Below, piece by piece: positions 1 through 7,564 of a stretch of DNA of 10,172 nt (its first letter is position 1; every line of letters starts with the position of its first letter). Both the position numbers and the translations under genes were made by a program. Origin of the DNA: JBCBAP01 sp038532435 (GTDB lineage Bacteria > Pseudomonadota > Alphaproteobacteria > Rhodobacterales > Rhodobacteraceae); contig JBCBAP010000097.1 of NCBI GenBank assembly GCA_038532435.1, forward strand, positions 1-10,172. Reading direction: 5' to 3'. Under the pieces are notes generated by a model that saw nothing but the letters and a program-made list of their open reading frames with translations, did not search any database and had not been told where the DNA came from.

Positions 1-1360
1 GCACGATCATGTCGAGCGCCGCAACCGAGGAAATGTCCCAGATATGCGCGCGGGAAACGTCGATCACGACCCGCTCAAGCGCTTCGCGGAAGTCGAACGC
101 GCGGGAGAAGTCCTCGGCGGAGGCAAAGAAGATCTGCCCCTCCACCCTGTACGTCCGTGCCCGGCCATCCTCGGACAGTTCCGATGACACGCGGAAGATC
201 TGCGCGATCTTGCCCGCAAAGAAGATGCCGGAAAGGAGCACGCCGACCAGCACCCCAATGGCAAGGTTGTGGGTTGCCACGACGCAGATGACTGTGGCCA
301 GCATCACGATTGAGGAGCTGCGCGGGTGGGTCCGCAGGGTCTGGAGCGATGACCAGGAGAAGGTTCCGATCGACACCATGATCATGATCGCCACGAGTGC
401 TGGCATCGGGATCTGACCCACCCAGTCGCCCAGCACCACGAGAAGACCCAGCAGGAACATTCCGGCGGCAAAGCAGCTCAGCCGCCCCCGCCCTCCGGAT
501 TTCACGTTGATGATCGACTGGCCGATCATCGCACAGCCAGCCATGCCGCCGATGAACCCGGTCGCGGTGTTGGCAAGGCCCTGCCCGATGCACTCCTGAT
601 TTCGGTCACTGGGTGTGTCCGTCAGATCCTCAACGATGGACGCTGTCATGAGCGATTCAAGCAGACCCACGGCAGCAACGGCGACCGAATAGGGCAGGAT
701 GATCATCAGTGTTTCGAGCGTCAGCGGGATATCCGGCAGCAGGAACACCGGCAGTGTATCCGGCAACGCGCCCAGGTCCGCGACCGTGCGCACGTCGAGC
801 CCCATCGACATCGAGAGCGCGGTGAGCACGATGATGCAGACAAGTGGTGACGGGATCGACGTTGTGATCCGCGGGAAGAGGTAGATGATCGCGAGTCCAG
901 CCGCCACCATCACATAGGTGAGCGGCGTGACACCCGTAAGCTCCGGCAACTGCGCCATGAAGATCAGGATCGCAAGCGCGTTGACGAACCCCGTGATTAC
1001 CGAGCGGGAGACAAACCGCATGACATAGCCAAGCTTCAACACGCCCGCGAGCACCTGGATAAGCCCCGCGAGCACCGTCGCGGCGAGGAGGTACTGGAGC
1101 CCGTGCTCCTTCACCAGCGTGACCATCAACACCGCCGTCGCAGCGGTCGCGGCGGAGATCATGCCGGGCCGCCCGCCCGCGATTGCCGTGATCACGGCAA
1201 TCGAAAAGGAGGCGTAGAGCCCCACCTTGGGGTCCACCCCGGCGATCAGCGAGAACGCAATCGCCTCCGGAATGAGCGCAAGCGCCACCACCAGACCGGC
1301 CAGAAGATCTCCCCTGACATTTCCGAACCACTGATCGCGATAGACGGCAAGATCGAACAT
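1..1360 (-). CDS. SulP-family anion permease (C-terminal end outside the window)
   Basis: The frame is open from the ATG at 1360-1358 to the left edge, giving 453 residues without a stop; the gene continues beyond the window. It is an inner-membrane SulP (SLC26-like) transporter. The N-terminal signature is clear: PEAIAFSLIAGVDPKVGLYA at residues 31-50, followed by AGGRPGMISAATAA (61-74), a strongly conserved SulP segment. Many hydrophobic helices follow, with a second conserved stretch GFIGGMAGCAMIGQSIINV near 265-285. From about residue 395 the sequence turns soluble, and RVEGQIFFASAEDF plus VVIDVSRAHIWDISSVAALD mark the start of a cytoplasmic STAS domain, cut by the window. A GGGGGA purine run 8 bases upstream of the ATG supports this start. 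SulP members carry sulfate, bicarbonate or dicarboxylates, and the sequence does not say which. Family confidence is high, substrate unknown. Confidence 0.93.
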   Translation of the reverse strand, partial: MFDLAVYRDQWFGNVRGDLLAGLVVALALIPEAIAFSLIAGVDPKVGLYASFSIAVITAIAGGRPGMISAATAATAVLMVTLVKEHGLQYLLAATVLAGLIQVLAGVLKLGYVMRFVSRSVITGFVNALAILIFMAQLPELTGVTPLTYVMVAAGLAIIYLFPRITTSIPSPLVCIIVLTALSMSMGLDVRTVADLGALPDTLPVFLLPDIPLTLETLMIILPYSVAVAAVGLLESLMTASIVEDLTDTPSDRNQECIGQGLANTATGFIGGMAGCAMIGQSIINVKSGGRGRLSCFAAGMFLLGLLVVLGDWVGQIPMPALVAIMIMVSIGTFSWSSLQTLRTHPRSSSIVMLATVICVVATHNLAIGVLVGVLLSGIFFAGKIAQIFRVSSELSEDGRARTYRVEGQIFFASAEDFSRAFDFREALERVVIDVSRAHIWDISSVAALDMIV

Positions 1361-1543
1361 GGGCGGCGTCCCCCGGGGTTTCTGGCAAGTCCACCCGGCG
1401 GCAGCTAGGGCAGCGCCGCCCTTCTGCAATGCTGCACCTGCGAACGCAAGGGGAAAGGCGGTCAGGGTCAGGCCGGAAACGCGGTTGCCCGGACGAAACG
1501 GAAAAGCGCAGACTGAGACATACGTTCCCGTTGCTCCAACGCG

Positions 1544-1588
1544 CACACCACCTGCCTAGATATGGGATACACCGGACAGGGTGGTGTG
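1544..1588. repeat. Perfect 9-bp inverted repeat in the gap between sulP and the tetR remnant
   Basis: CACACCACC at 1544-1552 is mirrored by GGTGGTGTG at 1580-1588 with a 27-base spacer. The gap 1361-1606 holds no convincing gene. It also contains a shorter GC hairpin, GGCGGC 1397-1402 with GCCGCC 1415-1420, in the likely 5' leader of the SulP gene. The 1544-1588 repeat lies about 185 bases upstream of the SulP start and just past the end of the decayed repressor. It could be an operator for SulP or a folded end of the repressor transcript. There is no T-run, so a classical intrinsic terminator is not supported. Confidence 0.4.
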
Positions 1589-1606
1589 AGTTCAGCCCTC
1601 GATCTG

Positions 1607-2146
1607 TCACCCAACGGCACGCGATCGCGCCAGTACCGCAGCAGTTTGTCCGGACTGTTCGGTCAGGACGCTGTGGAACAACTGGACCATCAGGTCATCG
1701 AAGCGCCTTTCGAAAAGCAACAGTTGGGTGCTTTTGCACATCAATATGTGAACGGCGAAATGGATCGCCGGTGCGAAGAGCACTTGGGGTGTTTTAAGAT
1801 CAGTGCCCGGCCGCACGTCTCCGCGCTATGTTGCGCATTTGAATCTTCTTCAGCAGCGTGGACCCGCGCTGGACGGTCATCGCGTGGCAGTCGCTGGGCA
1901 TGCGATCACTGTCTTCAAGCAGATTCCGAAGGAGCGCCTCCTTGCACGCGAAGTAGAGGCCGATCGTACCTGTGGAATGTCGGCCCCCCAAGCGGCCAGG
2001 TTCAGGCTGTCACCGGCTCACCCGCGCTCTTCGAACGCCGTGATCCGCGTGGTCACGAACTGAACGAGGCGGGCCTCTTTGCATCAGCTCTGTTTGCGCG
2101 CGACGCCCCGCCCGGTTGCCTAGTCTGTCAAGCAGCAAGCCTCCAT
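1607..2146 (-). pseudogene. Decayed TetR-family transcriptional repressor
   Basis: Read on the minus strand, the frame from an ATG at 2146 gives RLVQFVTTRITAFEERG, then a TGA (2018-2020), then AGDSLNLAAWGAD. After a shift near 1976 it continues STGTIGLYFACKEALLRNL. Together these follow the TetR helix-turn-helix pattern (AFxERG...TSxxxIAxxAGVSxGTIYLYFxxKEAL). GACATTCCACAGG fits one lost T from GACATTTCCACAGG, a single-base deletion. Further lesions are in-frame TAG/TGA codons before the domain (for example 2084-2086) and another frame change near 1803-1816. The last piece, with VLFAPAIHFAVHILMCKST, resembles the C-terminal ligand/dimer domain and ends at 1607. About 60 residues expected in the middle are absent. 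It is divergent from the RND operon, the usual place for an efflux repressor. I am confident it is a TetR remnant; the exact 5' end is uncertain. Confidence 0.72.
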
Positions 2147-2233
2147 CTCGGGAGAGGGTGACTGTTTGGGCGGCCTGGCGACAGAATTCAAATCCAGTGC
2201 TTGATCTTCACCGTATTCACCCCAGATGCTCAA

Positions 2234-2251
2234 ACTGACCCGCGAGTCAGT
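2234..2251. promoter_or_regulatory. Operator-like near-palindrome before the RND efflux operon
   Basis: ACTGACCCGCGAGTCAGT has 6-bp perfect arms (ACTGAC/GTCAGT) around a CGCG centre, with one mismatched pair (C2240/A2245). It ends 24 bases before the ATG of the membrane fusion gene. A TAATAT sequence at 2251-2256, overlapping its edge, could be a -10 element, but no good -35 is visible. Palindromes of this size and ACTGAC/GTCAGT type suit TetR-family repressors, and the decayed TetR gene lies directly upstream. Binding is inferred. Confidence 0.55.
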
Positions 2252-2275
2252 AATATTCGTCTGAGAGGGGACTTC

Positions 2276-3484
2276 ATGCGCAAGATACTTCGGTATGTCG
2301 GTATCGCGATCCGCGAGCTGTTCTGGGTGGCAGTGGCCGTGGGCATCGTCGCCGGTGGCTATGCCGGGTTCACCTATCTTGGCGAGAACCGGGAGATCGT
2401 CGAGGTCGAACCGGTGGAGCGGCCGGAGACCTTGGTCGAGACCATGGCGTTTGCGCAACATCGCGCGCCGCTGCCGATCCGCGGTGAAGGGTTTGTGGAG
2501 CCGTTCCGCACGGTTGCGCTGTCGGCCCCGACGGGGGGGCGCATCGTGTTCCTGCACCCGGCGATCACAAACCGTGGATCCTTCAACGAAGGTGAGATCC
2601 TCGTCGAAATCGATGGCAGCGCCGAACGCGCGCAGATTGCGGAGTCACTCGCGGCAATCGCCGCGACCGAGGCGCGGATCGATCTCGTCACCACCCAGCT
2701 TGACCGCGCACAGAGCCTTCGCGCACGCAACGCCACCGCACAGTCCACGGTCGACGATCTGCAGGGGGAGCGCAACGAGATCATCGCTAACCTGCAGGGC
2801 CAGCGGGCGCAGCTTTCGTCTGCGGAGATCGCGCTTGAAAACAAGATCGTCCGCGCCCCCTTTGACGGGGCGGTTCAGTCGAAGGAGGCGGAGATCGGGA
2901 ACGTTGTCGCGGGCGGCACCGCGATTGCCCAGATCTTCACCGACAGTCAGATGGAGGTGAGCATCGCGATCCGTGAGACCGACGCGGTGCTGATCCCGGG
3001 GCTTTTCACCGGCAACCCGGCCCCGGCCACCGTATCGATCGACTTCGCGGGCGAGACGAAGACGTGGGCAGGCGAGATCGTCCGCATCGACCCGGCGCTC
3101 GATCCCCAGACGCGGACGCTGACCACCACTATTGCGCTGCGCGAGCGCGAGGACAATTCGACCGAGTTCGCCTCCGGTGCCCCGCCCGCGCTGATCAATG
3201 CGTTCGCCAAGGCCGTCGTTCAGGGGATCGAGCCGGCGGACACGTTCGCGATCCCGTCCACCGCGTTGCGGTCGGACAACATGGTCTGGCTCATACGCGG
3301 CGGTCGGTTGGCGTTTCACCCGGCTAAACGCATGCATGTCGACGGGGAGACCACCTACGTGCACATGACCGGGCTCGACCCCGACGATCGGCTGGTTCTG
3401 ACGACGCTCGCCGCACCCCAGGAGGGTGAAGCGTTGCGCGATGTGTCGACCGAAACCGTACAGACAACGCAAGTCGTAGACTAA
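2276..3484 (+). CDS. RND efflux periplasmic adaptor (HlyD/membrane fusion protein)
   Basis: This 402-residue adaptor links an RND pump to an outer-membrane channel. ATG 2276 is chosen over an in-frame TTG at 2201 because GAGAGGGG (2262-2270) gives a strong ribosome site 5 bases upstream and the extra residues look unlike a leader. A single hydrophobic helix (about residues 14-34) anchors the protein in the inner membrane. Residues 85-115 (GGRIVFLHPAITNRGSFNEG) form the first half of the split biotinyl-lipoyl domain. Residues 115-190 are an alpha-helical hairpin rich in A, Q, R and E, and the lipoyl domain resumes at IVRAPFDGAVQSKEAEIGNV (191-210). Beta-barrel and membrane-proximal domains follow. 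The length is typical of the family. The stop codon lies 12 bases before the pump gene, so the two are co-transcribed. Drug or metabolite specificity cannot be read from the sequence. Confidence 0.93.
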   Translation: MRKILRYVGIAIRELFWVAVAVGIVAGGYAGFTYLGENREIVEVEPVERPETLVETMAFAQHRAPLPIRGEGFVEPFRTVALSAPTGGRIVFLHPAITNRGSFNEGEILVEIDGSAERAQIAESLAAIAATEARIDLVTTQLDRAQSLRARNATAQSTVDDLQGERNEIIANLQGQRAQLSSAEIALENKIVRAPFDGAVQSKEAEIGNVVAGGTAIAQIFTDSQMEVSIAIRETDAVLIPGLFTGNPAPATVSIDFAGETKTWAGEIVRIDPALDPQTRTLTTTIALREREDNSTEFASGAPPALINAFAKAVVQGIEPADTFAIPSTALRSDNMVWLIRGGRLAFHPAKRMHVDGETTYVHMTGLDPDDRLVLTTLAAPQEGEALRDVSTETVQTTQVVD

Positions 3485-3496
3485 GGGGCCGCGTCG

Positions 3497-6400
3497 ATGA
3501 ACTCTGCAGTCAAATGGATGGCCGAGCACCCGGTGGCGGCTTGGCTGGTGATGATCATGGTCGTGGCAGGCGGGTTCCTCGCAGCCTCGAGCATGCCGCA
3601 GAAGACGTTTCCGGAGTTCGCGCTCGACAGCGTGTCGATCTCCGTCGCGTACAACGGCGCATCACCGACGGAGATACAGGATTCCATCGTCAGGCCCATC
3701 GAGGATGAGCTCTCCGGCGTTGATGGCATCGACGACATCACCGCTGACATCTCCGAAGGGCGGGGCGGCGTCACCGTCACCTTCCTCGATGGGGAGGATA
3801 TCGAGACGAAGCTCGACGAGGTGAAGACCGAGGTCGAGGGCATCTCCACCTTTCCGGAGGATGCGGATGACCCGGTGGTCGTGCGCTCCGACAACTCGAC
3901 CCGTGTGCTCGACATCGCGATCCATGGCGACGCGACCGAGAGGGTTCTCAAGGAAGAAGCACGGCGGCTGAAGGACGAGCTGATTGCCATCGACGGCATC
4001 TCCTTTGCAGAAGTGGCCAACACCCGTGACTATGAAGTCAGCATCGAGATCGACCGCGACACGCTGCGGGCCTACGGGCTCACACTCAGCGAGGTCGCAA
4101 CCGTCGTCGGCGTCAACTCGCTCGAACTTCCCGGTGGCTCCATCGAGACCGACAGCGTCGCCATTCCGATCCGCACCGTCGGCAGGAACTTCACCCAGTC
4201 AGACTTCGAAAACATCGTGATCCGCTCGTCGGAAAGCGGGGCGCAGGTGCTCCTGCGTGACATCGCGACCGTGAGTGACGGGTTTGAAGACGCAGACATC
4301 TCATCCACCTTCAACGGTACCGCCGCGGTGTCGGTAAATGTCTATCGCGTTGGCGACGAGCAGATCCTGAACATCGTCGACCTCGCACAGGCCCACCTGC
4401 GGGACAACTATCGCCCGTCCCTCGAACAGGGGATCGAGGCGACGGTCTGGCAGAACGAAGCGACCCAGCTTCAATCGCGGATCGACCTGCTGACGAAGAA
4501 CGCGGTGATCGGCCTCGCCCTCGTCGTGCTCTGCCTCGCGCTGTTCCTTGACGTCAGGCTCGCCTTCTGGTCGGCCGCCGGGATCGGGATCAGCTTCGCG
4601 GGCACGTTTATCGTGATGGCCGTGATGGGCATGTCGATCAACATGATCTCGCTCTTTGGCTTCATCCTGGCCATCGGGATCGTCGTCGACAACGCCATCG
4701 TTGTTTCGGAGAATATCTACAAGAACGGGGAGGGCGGGCTCTCCCCCCAGGAAGCGGCGGTCAAGGGGACACAGCGGATCGCCGTCCCGGTCATCTTCTC
4801 TACCCTGACCACGCTGGTCGCTTTCTGGCCCCTGCTGCAAATGCCTGCGCCGCTGGGCTCCTTCCTCGGCGACATTCCGACCGTCGTGATGATCGTGCTG
4901 TCCCTGTCGCTTCTGCAGGCGCTGCTGATCCTGCCACGGAACCTCACGGGGCTGGAGATTGGACCTAACTACAAGCCCAATCTCGTGTTCCGCGCATTGG
5001 GTGCGGTGCGTGGTGTGATCGACAGGGCGCTGAAATGGATCACCCAGAACCCGTTGGATGCGGCGCTCCGCTTCTCGGTCCGCCGGTTCCTGATCCCGAT
5101 TGCGGGCGTTGTCGCCCTGATGATGCTGACGGTTGGACTGCTCTCTCACGGTTACGTCCGCTTTCAGTTCTTCCCGTCCATCGACGGTGAGTTCGTCACC
5201 GCGAACGTGGAGATGATCGACGGGACGACCTTCCAGCGGACCGAGGATGTCGCCGAAGACCTGCGCGAGGCGGCCATTCGCGCGGGCATGCGGTTGCAGG
5301 CCTCGCTGCCCGACAGCGCCCCTAATGTCCTTATCGGCCAGTACGTGGTCGTCGGCATCGGTGCGGGCGGCGGTGGCCCGACCGGTGACACTGCGCCGAC
5401 GGCCCCGACACTCGCGCAGGTTATCGTGGAAATCACGGACGCCTCCGCCCGAAGCTGGGAAACCGCCGAGTTCGAAGCGCTGTGGCGCGAAGAGGTCGGG
5501 CGCGTTGCAGGTGTGAACAGCCTCACGATCTCATCGTCGCTGGTGGATGCCGGTGATGCGATCGCGGTGGAGCTCTCTCTGCCCGACGGGGAGGCCATCG
5601 AGCCCATCGTCGCAGAGCTCCGCCAGGGCCTCGGCAACATCCCCGGCGTCTTCCAGATCCAGGACGACGCCTCATCGGGACGGCTCGAATACAAGCTCGC
5701 CCTGAAGCCCGAGGCGCGTCTCTACGGTCTGACCCTGCAGGACCTCGCGACGCAGACCCGGAACGGATTCTTCGGGGTCGAGGCGACGACGGTGCAACGG
5801 GGGCAGGACAGCGTTGCCGTGATGGTCCGCTTTCCCAGCGATGATCGCGACAGCCTTTCGGATCTTTTAGACACGCGCATCGCGACACCGTCCGGCGACC
5901 TGATCCCGCTCTCCACGGTTGCCCAGCTTGAGGAAGGACTGTCGCCGTCCGAGATTCAGCGTCAGAACGGCCGGACGGTGACGACGATCACGGCGGATGT
6001 CGACCAGAGCGTCACGACCAATGGCGAGGCGAACCGGATCATCCGGGAGGAGCTCCTGCCGCCGCTTTTGGAAGCGAACCCGGGCCTCAACGCAGGCTTC
6101 GGAGGCGAACAGGAAACCCAGGGCGACGCCCAGGCGGCCCTCAGCCAGGCGCTTGGCATCGCGATGTTCGTCATCTTCGCGCTCCTGGCGCTCGTGTTCA
6201 GAAGCTTTGTCCAGCCGATCATCGTGATGATCGCGATCCCGCTTGGCCTGATCGGCGCGGTCACCGGGCACTACCTACTGGGCATTCCGCTGGGCCTGCT
6301 CAGCATCTTCGGCATCATCGGTCTTGCCGGGGTGGTCATCAACAACAGCCTCGTGATGATCGACCTATACAACGAATACCTGGACAGAGGGTACGATGTG

Positions 6401-6691
6401 GCCGACGCGGTGGTCGAGGGCACGAAGGATCGTTTCCGCCCCATCCTCCTGACGTCTGTCACCACGTTCCTCGGCGTCTACCCGTTGATCATGGAAACGT
6501 CGCTGCAGGCGCAGTTCCTGATCCCCTTGGCCGTTTCCATCGGCTACGGCGTGCTCATCGGAACGGGTGTCATCATCTTCGCCATACCTGCCTTCTTCAT
6601 CGTCGTGCACCGGATCAACGCGACATTGAAGGGGCTCATTGCCGCGATGTTCGCCGGAGAAGAGGCGCCGCCTAACGTCCCCGCCGAGTAG
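3497..6691 (+). CDS. RND-family proton-driven efflux permease (AcrB-like)
   Basis: This 1064-residue inner-membrane exporter has the full RND duplicated architecture: TM1 near 12-31, a first periplasmic loop to about 330, TM2-TM6 (332-480), TM7 near 530-550, a second large loop to about 880, then TM8-TM12. The TM4 motif GIVVDNAIVVSENIY (394-408) keeps the first Asp of the AcrB proton relay (D398, equivalent to D407), but the second Asp is Asn (N399). In TM10, GVVINNSLVMID has Asn949 where AcrB has Lys940. The RFRPILLTS motif is kept. A Gly-rich, Thr/Pro-rich segment (about 620-637) sits in the second periplasmic loop. AAGGGG at 3483-3488, overlapping the adaptor's stop, is the ribosome site. 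No outer-membrane factor gene follows; the next locus is a convergent pseudogene 30 bases away. Family confidence is very high, substrate unknown. Confidence 0.95.
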   Translation: MNSAVKWMAEHPVAAWLVMIMVVAGGFLAASSMPQKTFPEFALDSVSISVAYNGASPTEIQDSIVRPIEDELSGVDGIDDITADISEGRGGVTVTFLDGEDIETKLDEVKTEVEGISTFPEDADDPVVVRSDNSTRVLDIAIHGDATERVLKEEARRLKDELIAIDGISFAEVANTRDYEVSIEIDRDTLRAYGLTLSEVATVVGVNSLELPGGSIETDSVAIPIRTVGRNFTQSDFENIVIRSSESGAQVLLRDIATVSDGFEDADISSTFNGTAAVSVNVYRVGDEQILNIVDLAQAHLRDNYRPSLEQGIEATVWQNEATQLQSRIDLLTKNAVIGLALVVLCLALFLDVRLAFWSAAGIGISFAGTFIVMAVMGMSINMISLFGFILAIGIVVDNAIVVSENIYKNGEGGLSPQEAAVKGTQRIAVPVIFSTLTTLVAFWPLLQMPAPLGSFLGDIPTVVMIVLSLSLLQALLILPRNLTGLEIGPNYKPNLVFRALGAVRGVIDRALKWITQNPLDAALRFSVRRFLIPIAGVVALMMLTVGLLSHGYVRFQFFPSIDGEFVTANVEMIDGTTFQRTEDVAEDLREAAIRAGMRLQASLPDSAPNVLIGQYVVVGIGAGGGGPTGDTAPTAPTLAQVIVEITDASARSWETAEFEALWREEVGRVAGVNSLTISSSLVDAGDAIAVELSLPDGEAIEPIVAELRQGLGNIPGVFQIQDDASSGRLEYKLALKPEARLYGLTLQDLATQTRNGFFGVEATTVQRGQDSVAVMVRFPSDDRDSLSDLLDTRIATPSGDLIPLSTVAQLEEGLSPSEIQRQNGRTVTTITADVDQSVTTNGEANRIIREELLPPLLEANPGLNAGFGGEQETQGDAQAALSQALGIAMFVIFALLALVFRSFVQPIIVMIAIPLGLIGAVTGHYLLGIPLGLLSIFGIIGLAGVVINNSLVMIDLYNEYLDRGYDVADAVVEGTKDRFRPILLTSVTTFLGVYPLIMETSLQAQFLIPLAVSIGYGVLIGTGVIIFAIPAFFIVVHRINATLKGLIAAMFAGEEAPPNVPAE

Positions 6692-6721
6692 TGCGGACGG
6701 GCGTTCCCGAACTTGCCTTCA

Positions 6722-7545
6722 CTACCTCGCGGTGGAGGCAGACAGCGCGCCTTCATCGGCCGCGATGCGCTGGTCATGCACGCGCGGGTGTTCGAAGCAG
6801 TTCGGCAGCCGGTCCGCGAGCACCCGCACCAGGAGCCGCGGGTTGCCCGGCAGGTGCCAAAGGACGAACCTGAAGGGCTGAACGGTCGGCAGCAAGGGAA
6901 CCGCAACCACGGCATCGCCCGAATAGGTGATGTCGTTCACGGTCACCGTGTGGAAAACCGAACATCCGACACCGCACCCCACAAGGCTGCGCACCATCTC
7001 CAACGATGTTGCCGTTGTGACAATGTTCGGCGCGACCCCGGCCCGATCGAACCGGGTCGCGTAGCATTCGCAGATGAACGGCAGGTCGAGCAGCACGATC
7101 CGCTCATCCGACAGATCCGTCATCGTGATACTGGACATCGTTGCGAAGCGATGGCCGCCCGACACCGGGACATAGGCTGGCAACTCCAGCTGAGTTTCGG
7201 AGGTGATCCCAGGCTTCATGGCATCGGCAACGCAGACGATCACGTCTCATGCGCCTGAAACCAGACCGTCCTGGGCGCTCTGGTTGTAGCACTGAAAGAA
7301 CGTCACACGGGCGTCGTCGTTAACCGAAACCAGTTCCTCGAGCACGGCAGGCATGAAAGGTGACGCGGCGGGGGCGAAGTAACCGGCCTGGAATGTGCCC
7401 GTCAGTCGAATACGCATATCACTGCCGTCCGGCATCAGGCTTTCATAGTCATCGAGGAGGCTCTGAAGCTGTGCCTCCATGTGCTAACCGGTTGCGGTGA
7501 GAGACACCTCCTTTCCGGTGGTCAGCATAGAACACATGAGTTTTA
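6722..7545 (-). pseudogene. LysR-type transcriptional regulator, truncated and broken
   Basis: On the minus strand the ligand-binding domain is well preserved: MRIRLTGTFQAGYFAPAASP opens the LysR effector fold, and LLDLPFICECYATRFDRAG and SLEMVRSLVGCGVGCSVFH are typical of its second half; the frame ends with a TAG at 6722-6724. Two in-frame stops interrupt it: TGA at 7247-7249 (SGA*DVIVCVAD) and TAG at 7484-7486 (SLTATG*HMEAQL). Upstream, VSLTATG matches the end of a LysR DNA-binding domain (usually LTPAG), and HVFYADHRKG precedes it in another frame, consistent with one extra base near 7508. The rest of the winged helix-turn-helix (about 45-50 residues) is absent; beyond about 7550 the DNA belongs to another gene. 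It could not bind DNA as a normal LysR. It converges on the RND operon with a 30-base gap. The 5' limit is approximate. Confidence 0.82.
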
Positions 7546-7564
7546 TGACCGAGGATATCCCCGC

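Noticed and set aside
1562..2161. Plus-strand 199-codon open frame
   Set aside because: It has no recognisable motif and is antisense to the TetR remnant, whose minus-strand text matches the family.
2201..2275. In-frame TTG-initiated N-terminal extension of the adaptor protein
   Set aside because: It would run through the operator-like palindrome and lacks a ribosome site, whereas ATG 2276 has GAGAGGGG 5 bases upstream directly before a membrane-anchor helix.
4301..5149. Long minus-strand open frame (282 codons) inside the RND pump gene
   Set aside because: It is antisense to a strongly conserved pump and has the Arg/Asp/His-rich composition of a shadow frame in GC-rich DNA; the same applies to 2645-3529, 657-1610 and 9238-9867.
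6692..6721. Bidirectional terminator between the RND gene and the LysR remnant
   Set aside because: The 30-base gap contains no convincing stem with a T-run.
7247..7486. Recoding of the LysR TGA and TAG as selenocysteine or another residue
   Set aside because: Two different stops, a frameshift and a missing DNA-binding domain in one gene indicate decay rather than recoding; no SECIS-like element was recognised.
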